A stretch of 48,900 bases of DNA from Scytalidium lignicola (lineage: Eukaryota > Ascomycota > Leotiomycetes), in contig NCSJ02000318.1 in assembly GCA_002812745.2 (NCBI GenBank), positions 1 to 48,900 of the forward strand, given 5' to 3'. A model generated the notes under the pieces. The model did no database searches. It saw only the letters and a program-made list of their open reading frames with translations, and was not told the origin of the DNA. Both the position numbers and the translations under genes were made by a program. Below, piece after piece: positions 24,693 through 35,164 of this stretch. The stretch's first letter is position 1. Every line of letters begins with the position of its first letter.

Positions 24693-24961
24693 ATTTTTGC
24701 CAACACTGGAACCTCACGATTAACATAAAATTAGCCTATATGTTGACAAGGTTAATAATTCCAATCTTACTCTGAAAACAGCGACTAATCATACATGCAA
24801 AAGACTTAGAACCAAGAAACATAACACCCTGTAACTCTTTCTTCTAACAATATACCTAGATCTCTTATCTCGAAATATAATATACACTTCGGCACAAAGA
24901 CATCAACTAGTCAGAACTAATATCTCCACTAATAACAGCCTATCAAAGTCCAACTTCTAAT

Positions 24962-26212
24962 TCACGAAAATGGAGCAACATCCGAGTACTCAATTCCCCC
25001 AATCCACACCTTTGCAATATCCCTCGTATTAGTGATATTATCCAAAGGATTGCTGTTCAACAAAATCAAATCAGCTCGTTTCCCAGGTGCAATAATACCC
25101 CGATCAGGCACATCATGTAGCATTGCAGGCAATAATGTCGCAGACCGTAATGCCTCCGCAGGTGTGAAGCCAACTTCAACAAACTTCTCCAGTTCCCAAT
25201 GTAATGTGATGCCGAAAGGTAGATTGAAAGGTGGGTTAACTCCAATAGAGTCTGTCCCGGCAATAATAGGCACGCCAGCCTCATGCATTGCCCTGACGTT
25301 CTGTTGGACAATTGGATAGCTCTGGTTGGTGTTTGATGAGCCTTGCAACGCAATAAGAGCCGTTGGATTGTCGAGCGTTAGGTTAAATACGATCATTGTC
25401 GGGGTCACGAATTGATGGTTTGCGAGTAGTTGCTGGATCATGCTATGTGTCATGGGTGCGTCTGAAACCGTATGCTGAATGCCATCTGTTTTAGAAGTAA
25501 TTGCTTGGCTGTAGTATTGGAGAAAGGAGGCATGCGTCATGGACTTCTTTCCTGCACTGTGGACATCTTGGACGATGGCGTTCTGAGTCTCTTGATTTGG
25601 CCCATTGCCCTCTGCCGTGATCTTCATATAGTCAGATCCGTTGTTGAAAGCCCATGATACCCATTCCTGTGCTTGTGAAACATTATTGATGGTCTGTGAC
25701 GAGGACAGATTGTGTTGTCGAGCGTGATCACTGCCTGGACCAATAGCTGGAAGACCTGCAGTGTATATAGACGTCAACCCCGTCTGATCGCGGACTGCAT
25801 CGCACTGGGGGTACGAGAAACAAGCCATGTTAAATGCCGTCGTTATCCCATAGCTGCTAAGCTGTTTGAGCGAAGTTAAATTCATGACATGGAGATGGCT
25901 GTCCATGAGACCAGGGATAAGCACCCGACCTTGGGCGTCGACTATGATGTCGATATCGTATTCATCATCAGGATGACCAATCATGTCACCGTCAATAATG
26001 ACAGTTCCAGGGTCAAGAAGCTTGTAGCCGTCAAAAATACGGACGTTGATTATTGCTGTTTTGTTTCGAGGTGGTGAAATACTGTGTCGACGGGCGATTG
26101 CTTCTTGTTCGAGAGCGCGAACATCAATATCAGATGCATGAGTATTATGAGGACATGCATATATTGAACGCAGTGCTGCTAATACTAGAACAGAACAAAG
26201 CTGGAACTTCAT
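24962..26212 (-). CDS. secreted metal-dependent amidohydrolase
   Basis: A 416-residue, intronless protein of the amidohydrolase superfamily (imidazolonepropionase / Xaa-Pro dipeptidase-like branch). Residues 1-19 form a signal peptide (hydrophobic LCSVLVLAAL core), so it enters the secretory route. Metal-binding residues of a binuclear site are all present: HxH at 106/108 (DSHLH), Lys197 (YMKI, the carboxylated Lys of the family), His227 (MTHAS), His247 (IQHT) and Asp321 (AGTDS). The C-terminal ADLILLNSNPL block closes the composite beta-sandwich. It should hydrolyse an amide, peptide or lactone bond; the substrate cannot be told. The ATG at 26212 is chosen because the signal peptide follows at once; a TATA-like stretch lies about 140 bp upstream. 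First gene beyond the transposon block. Family confidence is high. Confidence 0.9.
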   Translation of the reverse strand: MKFQLCSVLVLAALRSIYACPHNTHASDIDVRALEQEAIARRHSISPPRNKTAIINVRIFDGYKLLDPGTVIIDGDMIGHPDDEYDIDIIVDAQGRVLIPGLMDSHLHVMNLTSLKQLSSYGITTAFNMACFSYPQCDAVRDQTGLTSIYTAGLPAIGPGSDHARQHNLSSSQTINNVSQAQEWVSWAFNNGSDYMKITAEGNGPNQETQNAIVQDVHSAGKKSMTHASFLQYYSQAITSKTDGIQHTVSDAPMTHSMIQQLLANHQFVTPTMIVFNLTLDNPTALIALQGSSNTNQSYPIVQQNVRAMHEAGVPIIAGTDSIGVNPPFNLPFGITLHWELEKFVEVGFTPAEALRSATLLPAMLHDVPDRGIIAPGKRADLILLNSNPLDNITNTRDIAKVWIGGIEYSDVAPFS

Positions 26213-26350
26213 CTTGGTTTTAAAGAGTGAATGTAGAAAATCGGATGAAAGAAGATATCTGAGTAAGTTTGGTGATTAAATGTTCAGACGAACAGGAAGT
26301 TAATCTAGAGAAAGACCATCGACGGAAAAATGCCCTGAAGCATCCTGCAG

Positions 26351-26358
26351 TATATATA
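26351..26358 (-). promoter_or_regulatory. TATA-like element of the amidohydrolase gene
   Basis: TATATATA about 140 bp upstream of the ATG at 26212, beside a second TTTATAA. Position fits a fungal core promoter; this is inference from spacing. Confidence 0.4.
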
Positions 26359-28097
26359 GTTTATAAAACCAATGTCATAATGGATAAGGAAAGTCCTCGT
26401 TTGCAAATGAAATCATGATTTTCGACATCTAATCTCACAGCCTCGTTGTCGAGCTCTAATAATGGTGTGTGCGAAGTCCGTCCGGTCAGTTTTACAGTTT
26501 CAGCTGCTTTACTCTCGTACACTAACCCGAGAGAAGAACCGGTAGCTTCAAGATCGTCATCGTTAAAATAAGCTGCAGCCAGCCGTCATAAGATCCTTGG
26601 TGTGGCGAGTTTGTTTCAGTCACCGGGGATATTACGAGTATGCCAAAAACCGCCTATCTAGAAGTCATATGCATTGCCCTATACCCTGCGCGAAATATCA
26701 GACCTCACCTAATAATTACTGACTACTCTAGTGCACGTTGTAATTCGTGACCGAGATTGATTCAAGCTTGTTATTATTACCTAAAGGGCTCTTGTCAATC
26801 CTTACAGCTGCCGGGATGCTCGTGCAGAACCAGAGAATGTGGCAGGGCTGAGCATCAGCCCTCCGTGATGGGTTTAGTGTACGAAGCTCCACATCGAACT
26901 CCGCCCCAGAGTGAATAATAATCCGCAGACTAAAAGAATATGTTCTGTTTATTCACCTGGTAAGCTCACGAATTCTATAATCAATCCTCTTTTCTGTTGC
27001 AAATAGGACGAATTCGCTCCAGGATACTCATTTCGTTAATAAATATCCAACAACTTTATCTTAATCCCCATAGTCGAAGAAATCCAGCCCTAAAAATTCC
27101 ACCGATGCTTTAACGGATTGATCCCACTGAAGGATATTGAATACTTCAACATCATCGACAAACTTTGCTGCTGCTTCGTCGAAAGTTGGCATTAAATTTC
27201 AATCGCCCATTTATAACGGTGCCCTGACTCATTTCGTAGGACTTCTTTCTAGAGGATCAGAGTCGATAGTTTCAACATACTTATCAACTCATATATTCAA
27301 GTTTTGACACATAACACGGCCCTATGATGATGGTAAGTAGGTCTTAGAGGAATCATACATTGGGAAATTTACCTACCCGAGTATAACTTCGCAAGTTTCT
27401 TCGATCACAATTTCCAGCTCCTTCTGTACTTTACATTACTGCAACTTCCATTTCTTTGATTTATGCTTTCTGACAAGGTTTTTTTTACCACTTTCGCTCT
27501 ATACAATAGCTTCAAATCTCCATCGACAGCTGTTCGACTTGTACGTAAGGGAGGGGAAATATCACGTGATATCATCCATCATCCGCTGTGGAGATAGCTC
27601 GGCAATAAGTTAATCAAGTTATGCTAGCAGGGGGGAGGTCCAACGCTGACAGAACGAGCAGGGATGTGGAGATTGATGGCAGCTGATTGGCTCACTCGAT
27701 GGAAAGTAAATATAACTTGTGCCCTAGCTTCTCTTTCTCGTTCGTGCGGAGAAAGGGGGGCAATGATTCCTGCTCGGCGATGTCTCTACACCTTCTTGCT
27801 TCAGATTGGTCCTTTAGAATCTTTGTCTCTCATGCCGATTTGTCCGTAAGAATGCTTGCGACGCTGAAGAAAGCGGAGTCGCTGTCAGCGATATTAATGC
27901 TTCGAGGTTGTCTGCACGGGCAGTATTACAGTATGTCGGTGTGTGACAGGAGTNCCCCCCCCCTACAGTGACGCTCGGAAAGGCTTTGAGCCTCTTGAGA
28001 CAAGTCACACCTGGTGTTAAAAGTCGACAGGGACGATGGCGTGCTTGCCGTCGTCGAAGGCGTGCTCACCATTTCCGTTCACCACGCCAGGAGCAGC
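26359..28097. other. intergenic region between divergent genes
   Basis: About 1.9 kb separates the divergently read amidohydrolase and sulfite oxidase genes. It has ordinary base composition, no long open frame that looks coding, and no repeat structure beyond the CACGTG palindrome at 27559-27572. A run of C with an ambiguous base at 27954 marks uncertain sequence. Confidence 0.5.
27559..27572. promoter_or_regulatory. palindromic CACGTG site
   Basis: A 14-bp perfect palindrome ATATCACGTGATAT, with TCACGTGA at its core, about 550 bp upstream of the sulfite oxidase ATG. TCACGTGA is the site of Cbf1-type bHLH factors, which in yeast regulate sulfur metabolism genes. Whether it acts on sulfite oxidase here is speculation. 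Confidence 0.35.
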
Positions 28098-28120
28098 GTA
28101 TATAAAGATTCGTCGACGCC

Positions 28121-29875
28121 ATGTCGCGCTCGTCCATCCGTTCATTCATCTCCATTCCCATCTCCAAGTCTCTTTCGTCCCTCAGTGCTGCCTCACGCCA
28201 GACGATTGTTTCTGGCGGTGTCCGCGGCAGAACAAAGGGGACACGTTGGCCGCCGAACTTCGGAGGTGCACGATCGCACTCGACGACAACACCTTCAAAT
28301 GATCACCATGGCGGAAGGAGGTTGATTACGGCCTTTGTCGGCGGGACAGCCATCACCACCATTCTGGTCGGTTCGCAGCTGGATTCCACGGCATCTAAAA
28401 ATGAGAGTTCTACACCCGTCTCCAATGTCGAGAGTTCGCCGCCTGGCACTCGACGCATCCGGCTATCGGAGGTGAAACAACACGGTGCGGATTCGCCTGA
28501 GCCCTGGGTCGCCAGAGGCACGTCGGTCTACGACATCACGCACTGGGTAAGCGCTCATCCTGGTGGAGAGGTCATTTTGCGAGCGGCGGGCGGCAGCATT
28601 GATCCATACTGGAAGATTTTCTCCATTCACAACAAACAAGATGTCTACGATATTCTCGAACAGTTCAAGATTGGCGAAATCGACCTCCTGGACCTGGTAG
28701 ATGGCAGAGTTCCCCAGGAAGCAATTGAAGATCCCTTCGAAAACGACCCCCTTCGCGATCCCAGACTCCGTACGCTCACGGCCAAGCCCTGCAACGCGGA
28801 AACACCTTCCACTGGTCTCGCTCCTTTCCTCACATCCAATAACTTTTTCTACGTGCGAAACCACATGTGGGTGCCAGATGTCCCCGAATCTGAGCACCGT
28901 CTCACCATCGAGCTGCCTGACGGCGAGGAGAAATGTTATACTATGGAGGAGCTTAAGAAGCGGTTTCACATGCACAAAATCACGGCCACTTTGCAATGCT
29001 CGGGCAATCGACGAAACGACATGACAGTGCATGCACGGCCGACGAATGGGTTGCAATGGACAGTTGGCGCGATTTCTAGCGCAGAGTGGGAGGGAGTCAT
29101 GCTGCGTGATGTTCTCGTCGACGCAGGACTAAATACCCAGAACTTGCCTGACCATGCGAAGCACGCTCAATTTTCAGGACTTGAAGCATATGGGGCCTCA
29201 ATCCCCATATCTAAAGCCGTTGACCCCTCGGGAGATGTTCTCCTTGCTTTCAAAATGAACGGAGAAGATCTCCCTCGCGACCACGGGTACCCTCTCCGAG
29301 TCATCGTTCCGGGAAATGTGGCAGCCAGGAGCGTGAAATGGCTGCGTAAGGTAGTTATTTCCGATGAGGAGAGCACGTCGCAGTGGCAGAGAAGGGATTA
29401 TAAGTGCTTTGGACCAAATGTGCAAAACCCGGACTGGAGCAAAGCGAAGAGCATTCAGGAGATGCCCGTGACGAGTGCAATTACCGACATTTCAAATGCT
29501 TCATACTTTGTCCATGATAAGGAGAATACCAACGCTGCCAGCCCACTCACCGTTTCTGGATACGCATACTCCGGTGGTGGCCATGAAATTGTTCGTGTTG
29601 ACATCAGCACGGATTGCGGACAGACCTGGGACCAGGCTGAGCTGCTCGACGACAAGACCCATGGCAGCAAAGCATGGTGCTGGAAGCGCTGGAGATATTC
29701 GGGAGCCAACCTGAAGGGAGAAGGCAAGACGAAGCTAACGCTACTAGTCAAGGCTACGGACGAGAGTTACAACACGCAACCGAAGGACCACGCCAGTATT
29801 TACAATGCGAGGGGTAACTTGGCGACTGCGTGGCATAGAGTTGATATTGCTCTTAGAGGAGGAGAGGCAGTTTGA
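28121..29875 (+). CDS. SUOX: sulfite oxidase (mitochondrial type)
   Basis: 584 residues, no intron. It oxidises sulfite to sulfate with a molybdenum cofactor and passes electrons through a cytochrome b5-type haem, in animals to cytochrome c in the mitochondrial intermembrane space. Residues 1-65 are Ser/Arg-rich like a matrix-targeting presequence; 68-85 form a hydrophobic sorting segment; 111-187 are the b5 domain with haem ligands His146 (HPGG) and His170; about 230-410 are the Mo-cofactor domain with the Mo-ligand Cys293 (QCSGNRR) and DHGYPLRVIVPG; 450-580 are the dimerisation domain. This is the animal-type layout, not plant peroxisomal (no b5) nor nitrate reductase (no FAD end). ATG 28121 is preferred because it opens the presequence. 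It lies only 23 bp after a TATATAAAG, which is odd. Confidence 0.93.
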   Translation: MSRSSIRSFISIPISKSLSSLSAASRQTIVSGGVRGRTKGTRWPPNFGGARSHSTTTPSNDHHGGRRLITAFVGGTAITTILVGSQLDSTASKNESSTPVSNVESSPPGTRRIRLSEVKQHGADSPEPWVARGTSVYDITHWVSAHPGGEVILRAAGGSIDPYWKIFSIHNKQDVYDILEQFKIGEIDLLDLVDGRVPQEAIEDPFENDPLRDPRLRTLTAKPCNAETPSTGLAPFLTSNNFFYVRNHMWVPDVPESEHRLTIELPDGEEKCYTMEELKKRFHMHKITATLQCSGNRRNDMTVHARPTNGLQWTVGAISSAEWEGVMLRDVLVDAGLNTQNLPDHAKHAQFSGLEAYGASIPISKAVDPSGDVLLAFKMNGEDLPRDHGYPLRVIVPGNVAARSVKWLRKVVISDEESTSQWQRRDYKCFGPNVQNPDWSKAKSIQEMPVTSAITDISNASYFVHDKENTNAASPLTVSGYAYSGGGHEIVRVDISTDCGQTWDQAELLDDKTHGSKAWCWKRWRYSGANLKGEGKTKLTLLVKATDESYNTQPKDHASIYNARGNLATAWHRVDIALRGGEAV

Positions 29876-31103
29876 CCTAGGGAGAGCATCTGTAATGGTG
29901 AATTTAAAAAAATGATTGATACCAGTTTTTAATGAGTTTTTATTTAGCATCAGCGTTGGCTATCTACTTCTGAGCAATGCAGTTTTTCAGACAATTAAAT
30001 TTTTAGTGTTATGAAGTTTCTCCTTTGTTTCAGTTGTAAATAAGTAAAGCTTGGTTTAAATTGAAAGAAAAATTGAAACCTATGTATTCGATCAAAGCCT
30101 TTGGCTGTCCCTTCACTCGAAAAACTTTAAATTGCTAATATGATTTTGAATTCAGCTACTTTAACTATGCTTGATATAAAATATAAAATAGATTAAACTT
30201 TCTAGAAATAACAGCTTGGCATAGTGAATCTCAGAGAATGTAACCATGGATCTGGGCAGAGCTGCTAAAAGTTGAGGAACAAATATAAGAAGTTAAGAAC
30301 GTAAAGAAATACGAAGAACGAGGTTAAGTGTCACTGTCTTGGGTCTCCGCGGTAGGTGTCATAAGCCTTAAGAGGTGATGGGAGTCCACCCAGAAACTGC
30401 TCACAAAGGATGACTACCTATGAACTCAGTGGCCTTTGGATGTTCGGATGGGCCAATTATCTTCTAGATGCTCTGTAGTAGTAATGAGTGTTTGGCGTTA
30501 TCACTGGCTTTGGAATTTTAATATAATTATCTTTCCCTTCGATTATTTTTGGTGGCTGCAACAATGGTAATTACTTTCCTTTTGTCCTTTATTATTAGCA
30601 GATTAACGAGTTAGAATCATACTTGCAAGGAAACACTGCGGCCTTGAAAAAAGCCTCATCAGTTTGTGGCTTTATTCAAACATAGGTTCTTTCCAAATAC
30701 AGAACCAACAATTGAGCCGAATCCTTTCCCATTGGATAGTCCACACTCACTGAGCGCGCACAGAACATCCACACGCTTTCCCGTCTACACTGATGCCCCA
30801 AGAACAAATTACCTGCTGCAAACGCAATAAAGTCCTAATATCTCTCCTGCAGTCCCTTTCAGTGCGGCTGAAATGTGGCTGCTGAGTATATTGCTGTTAC
30901 TACTGTAGGTCCTAGCAACATTACCTGACCCCTGGGAACGCCTTCTCCTGCAAAGAATATGAATATATATGATGAGGGAGCGAGAAGACCCTGAATAAAC
31001 AGATCCTATTATGGTTGAGTGGATTCAGCTACCAGGTAATAAACCAATGTTTATATTCTTCCTGCAATGAGGCTTTTCATCTATGCGATTCCATTTTTTC
31101 TCT
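29876..31103. other. intergenic region, no gene seen
   Basis: About 1.2 kb between sulfite oxidase and the membrane protein gene. AT-rich just after the sulfite oxidase stop, more balanced later. No coding frame or repeat recognised. An ATG at 31011 followed by a possible donor at 31036 is discussed with the next gene. Confidence 0.5.
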
Positions 31104-31110
31104 TATAAAT
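31104..31110 (+). promoter_or_regulatory. TATA-like element
   Basis: TATAAAT 42 bp upstream of the ATG at 31152. It supports a short leader and the start at 31152 rather than at 31011. Confidence 0.4.
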
Positions 31111-31151
31111 ATCCGTGTTTGCGTGTATTTTGAACTTGTATTGCAGCCACC

Positions 31152-32344
31152 ATGAAGAGCCTATTATTTGCTGCGTTTCTTTTCTGGCCCATGGCTGTCT
31201 CAGCCATTCCCACGGCATCAACAACATCAATGGATACTTCAGTCTCTACCGTGACCAGTAAGGCCATCATCCAAACTCCCTTTGCTACACCGAGCTACAG
31301 AGTCACTTTGCCCTACAACTGGACCAATGCTACCCACCAAACATCGAATGACATCTTGAGGGCAGACTTGACCGGCATCAGGCTGAGTCTGCCCTGGTGG
31401 ACTGCTCTTCCGTCAGCCTGCCTTAACATCATCATCGCTTTCAAGTCTGTTACCGCGGATTGGGATCGAAACTTCGGCAACAGTGTACCCAAGGATTGGG
31501 TGAAATCGTTGAGGTTCTGGGAGAAATTTAAGGTAGCCTCCCAATTCGTGGAGATGATTTATATGCTGGTCCAAGTATTCGCAGCTGTCGCTACACTTGG
31601 CCAACACTCTGCCACTAGGGGATTGTTGCGATATACTGGACCAGGATCCTATGCCTTGTTATTTGCTGCCTCGGTGCGGCTCTGGACAAAGCTGGTCTTC
31701 CAGAGCATGATTGCCGGAGTTATCGCTTGGGTCATAGCTACTCTTTCTCTGCTCATCTTCATCATATATAACCTACCCGATATTGGCTCTACCTCACTGT
31801 ACCAGCTCTGGAATCCCTGGTGTATATCTAGCTCTGGGTCCATTGACTGTGTGAACGCATCTCAGTTAGGGCTGTATGAAAGTCCCCCAATCCCGATTCA
31901 GTTCAATTGGGTTTATGCCGGAGTTGTTGGTCTGTCAGTGCTGTGGAGTGCCTATAAGCATATTCGATTCCACATCACAGGCAAAGGACTACACTGGGAA
32001 CAGAAGTTTGGAGGTAATACTTTGCTCTCCGACAGTTCGTCGCTGAAAAGTTTGCTGACCCACTTGCAGGCAAGATTGTTATAGGTCTCATCCTGCTCCT
32101 CGCCCCCCTCACAGCTGCGTCCATCTATATGAACTACACCATTTCCAAAGGCGATTATATAACCAAGGGGCTAAGTGTATGTCCAGGAGTACTAAACACC
32201 ACTGCAAACTCCAGCGGCGCCATATTAACTGATACTACGAATTGTGTAGCCATTCAAATCAGTTTGCCAGGTACACAACCAAGCTTGCAGGGGGCATTAA
32301 ATATGGACAAGTCGAATCTGGCTCGGCTGATTGTGAATATATAA
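31152..32344 (+). CDS. uncharacterised multi-pass membrane protein with signal peptide
   Basis: Two exons, 31152-32013 and 32070-32344; the 56-bp intron has GTAATA, a CTGAC branch site and TTGCAG, and splicing keeps the frame, giving 378 residues. Residues 1-18 are a signal peptide ending VSA-IP, followed by a Ser/Thr-rich segment and N-glycosylation sites near 56. Hydrophobic segments lie near 80-98, 131-150, 164-180, 185-207, 252-270 and 291-308; the last one begins at the splice junction, so without the intron this helix would be lost. The Kozak context GCCACCATG is good. A spliced alternative start at 31011 would stay in frame but bury the signal peptide. I recognise no family; the layout resembles lineage-specific fungal membrane proteins. 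Function unknown. Confidence 0.75.
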
Positions 32345-33516
32345 CCTGATAAAGATTTAACCGGATGACAACTATTTTTAGGCTATTTATTTATTTCGAA
32401 CGCTTTTCCTTTCNTTTTTTTTAAGCTGTAATTATTGCTGAATTGCGTATGGAGATATTTAGAATAAATTGAAATGGTTATAGATTCAGAGAGTAACTGA
32501 AGAGCTTTATATACATAAAACAACAGTAAGTATGGGCCTATGGCAATTGCTGTACAATTGACAATGGTATGGTTATACTATACATAGACCCATACAGGAT
32601 AGAGGTGGCACACTAATTAGATATTTCAACAACGATTAAAATTCCACATAGTTGATGATGAACCCTGAATAGGGAAGTGCTTCAGGATATCTACGTACCA
32701 TATTACATCCCATCTGTATACGCATAAAACTTGACAATCATCACTTGCATTAATTGTGCGATACATTATCTTGTCATATAGTTTCATTAGTTATAAAGTA
32801 AGGAGGCAGCCGGGAAGGTATTTAGGTTAAAATTGCATAAGTTTAATGGGAAATCTAAAGCAACGCACCGTTATGTACTTTGATCCATATGAGTTTGTCC
32901 AACTTAATCGTACTCTCTTTATATACCTAGATTCTCCAGATACTACTAGCAAAATATCAAGTATTGAGTCGATTCGTGGTGATCTTGCTCATATAATACA
33001 TTTATCTTTGTTGTATTGGGCGATCAAGAGAGATTTCAGCGGAGTAGTTATGCGAGGATGGATAATCATGGTCTGAGGATCCCTCAAACGGAGATCAATA
33101 GTAGAGGGTTAAGGGGTAATGGAATCGTATCAATTAATTTAGTGGGAGACCAGTATCATATTCTTATTGTAAAATATAAATTTACCAGTTTTTAGATAAT
33201 TGAACTATGACCGTTGACAAGGCTTATATTTTCCTTAAACAGATTCCAGATTTGGACTCGTATAGAGAAGCAGAATGTAGAAAACTCTAACTGTCCTCAA
33301 CGTACTTCAAATTTAACTACCGCTAACGAACTAGCAAACCAACATTCCCTTATATATAAGTTGTACTTCTAACAAGACAAATCTCGATACGCAATGATGC
33401 CCATTTAACCGTTAAAACCTTAGCTATGCAAATATATAATGCATTATTTCACATTCCACATCACAAATCTCATTTCTTCGCATTTCTTGAACAAGTCGCA
33501 TAACGATACTGACGCT
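32345..33516. other. intergenic region, no gene seen
   Basis: About 1.2 kb, AT-rich, between two genes that converge (the membrane protein on +, the RNase pseudogene on -). One ambiguous base beside a T run (32414). No recognisable gene or repeat; a 76-codon open stretch at 32846-33076 has no coding character. Confidence 0.5.
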
Positions 33517-33943
33517 TCAAGCAGGATAACATTCATGGAACGCATTACCAGTTTCTCCACGGTGAGTGATGGTAGCACACCAGTTTCCGCACTGGTCAAA
33601 GATCACTCGGTCCGCCCCAGGCCGGAAATCGGTCGTCCCAAAGACGCGGAGCGGGTTCGCAAACACAGGGTACTCAAACCAAGGCCCGCCTGGGCAATTG
33701 AAATTGATATCAGCAATATTCTCGTTGTTATTGAACCGCTTCGGATAGAAGTTAGTCCCAGTCGCAGTATAGGCACGTCCAGCGTAACCTAGCTGCGCAC
33801 GTTGAGAGCCCTCTTGAACGGCAGCAACAGACATGCTGTCGGCGATGTAGACCCCTGTGTTGAGGCCGCCGCCTGGCTCTGTGCACTGATGTTGGTTGTC
33901 GCGAGCCTCGAGAGTCCCGGTAACAGCTTCATCATCGAAGATA

Positions 33944-34093
33944 CTGTCATATTCCAATTCAGCCTGTTTTTTCGCGAAAAGAGCCCCGTGCACCACTTTT
34001 TGGTGCGCGTACCATAGAAAAGTAATGCGTGGGACAGAATCAATCAATTGCTTACCATACAACGCGTTTCTACACTTGTTTTTCGTGCCATTT
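33944..34093 (+). repeat. left terminal inverted repeat
   Basis: 150 bp starting CTGTCATATTCC. It pairs with 36739-36888. It contains TTTTTTCGCGAAAAGA and GGTGCGCG, so it has escaped the C-to-T decay seen further inside. Confidence 0.92.
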
Positions 34094-34151
34094 GCTCATA
34101 TATTACAATTCCCATCATAATATCAACTTTTTCAGCATATACAACTCTTTT

Positions 34152-35133
34152 ATGGCGCCTAGGCTTGTTCCAGAGACCGTGAAAGCCATCGAATATGCTC
34201 TCCTGAATACTGACGACGATAAATACGCAATTACTACCGCTTTTGACGTCTTTTACGAAACTGTTCAATATATTACTCGAAAGCTAAAAACCAACAAAAC
34301 AATTAGGGTAAATTTAAGAGGAAAAGCTGGTTGTTCTTCAGTAATAACACCAGATATCAAACAAGCGGTGAAAGAGGTTATATATACATTAAATGATTTA
34401 TATCAAGATGAAATTGTAAACTTTATATATGACGAATTCAACATAAAGCTTAGCCAATCAACGATTTCAAAGCTTTTAAAGAAGTTGAATATTACTTATA
34501 AAAAGCTTGAATATATTATTACTCAACGAAATCAACTTCTTATTAATAACTAGTATATTGAATCTGTGAACTTTACAGTTGATTAACTTATATTTGTAGA
34601 TGAATCTACAAGTAACAAACATACAAGAGACTAGAAATATGGATAAGTGTTCATAGGAATACTAGTAAAGAAGAAGAAGTAGTTGAAACAGTCAAAGAAG
34701 TAGTTGATATTATTAGTATATACAGTAAAGGGGTATATTTCTACCATCACTTTATAAGGGAGTATAATAGTAGAAGTATTCGAAAATTAGATTGTTATAG
34801 ATATATTACTATTATGTAATCCTTGGCTATACAAAAAGTTAGTATTAATCATGGATAATTGTAGAATTCATCAAAAACAACAACTTTAAGCTATGTATGA
34901 TGAAAAGGGAGTTTTACTTAGATTTTTNACTATTATATTACCCCTTTTTAAACTTAATCAAAGAGAGTTTTAATGATTTGAAGAAATGGCTTTGTCAACA
35001 TTGTAATTCCTATTGTTTTACCATTACAAAATTCAAGGATATGTTATATATGGATATTGACGAAGTTAAGAGATATAATAGTCCAAGGGCTGTTAAGAAC
35101 ACTTATGGCCACTTTTGCTATGCTAGTTATTAA
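34152..35133 (+). pseudogene. DDE transposase relic, IS630/Tc1-mariner type
   Basis: Starts at ATG 34152 (MAPRLVPETV). The first 134 codons are open and hold a helix-turn-helix region with VITPDIKQAV and a second DNA-binding block, DEFNIKLSQSTISKLLKKLN, like the winged HTH of Tc1-type transposases. After a TAG at 34551 the catalytic core is readable in pieces: FVDEST (first Asp, about 34595), IMDNCRIHQ (second Asp, 34854-34856), and LIKESFNDLKKW (catalytic Glu region, about 34960), about 34-36 residues after the second Asp. An ambiguous base at 34928 coincides with a frame change. Stops sit where Trp or Gln is expected. It would cut and paste the element; in this copy it cannot. Confidence 0.85.
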
Positions 35134-35164
35134 GGAGTTGAAGAAGAATAATATAATATTATTA

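Larger units (their letters stand above)
24170..24708 (+). mobile_element. 3' end of a hAT DNA transposon
   Basis: Contains the last 66 codons of a hAT transposase, then AT-rich subterminal DNA with short repeats and a large palindrome, and ends in GCCAACACTG, the complement of a CAGTGTTGGC terminus typical of hAT elements. The left end is missing: the family A LTR starts the moment the hAT sequence stops. GAACCTCA at 24709-24716 would be one half of an 8-bp target duplication; the other half is not visible. This terminus is also the border between repeat and genic DNA. Confidence 0.7.

Noticed and set aside
25032..25657. Plus-strand open frames opposite the amidohydrolase
   Set aside because: Shadows of the minus-strand coding sequence; no independent motif.
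28463..29751. Long minus-strand open frames inside sulfite oxidase
   Set aside because: Antisense shadows of a well-supported gene.
32846..33076. 76-codon open stretch
   Set aside because: Short, AT-rich, no coding signature or homologue that I recognise.
33517..34062. 181-codon open frame taken as a complete gene
   Set aside because: Its first 40 codons are the transposon inverted repeat and its first codon is not ATG; it is only the 3' half of the RNase gene reading through the insertion boundary.
34029..34151. Upstream ATG of the transposase frame within and beyond the left TIR
   Set aside because: It would add 41 residues encoded by the TIR and spacer; the ATG at 34152 begins transposase-like sequence.
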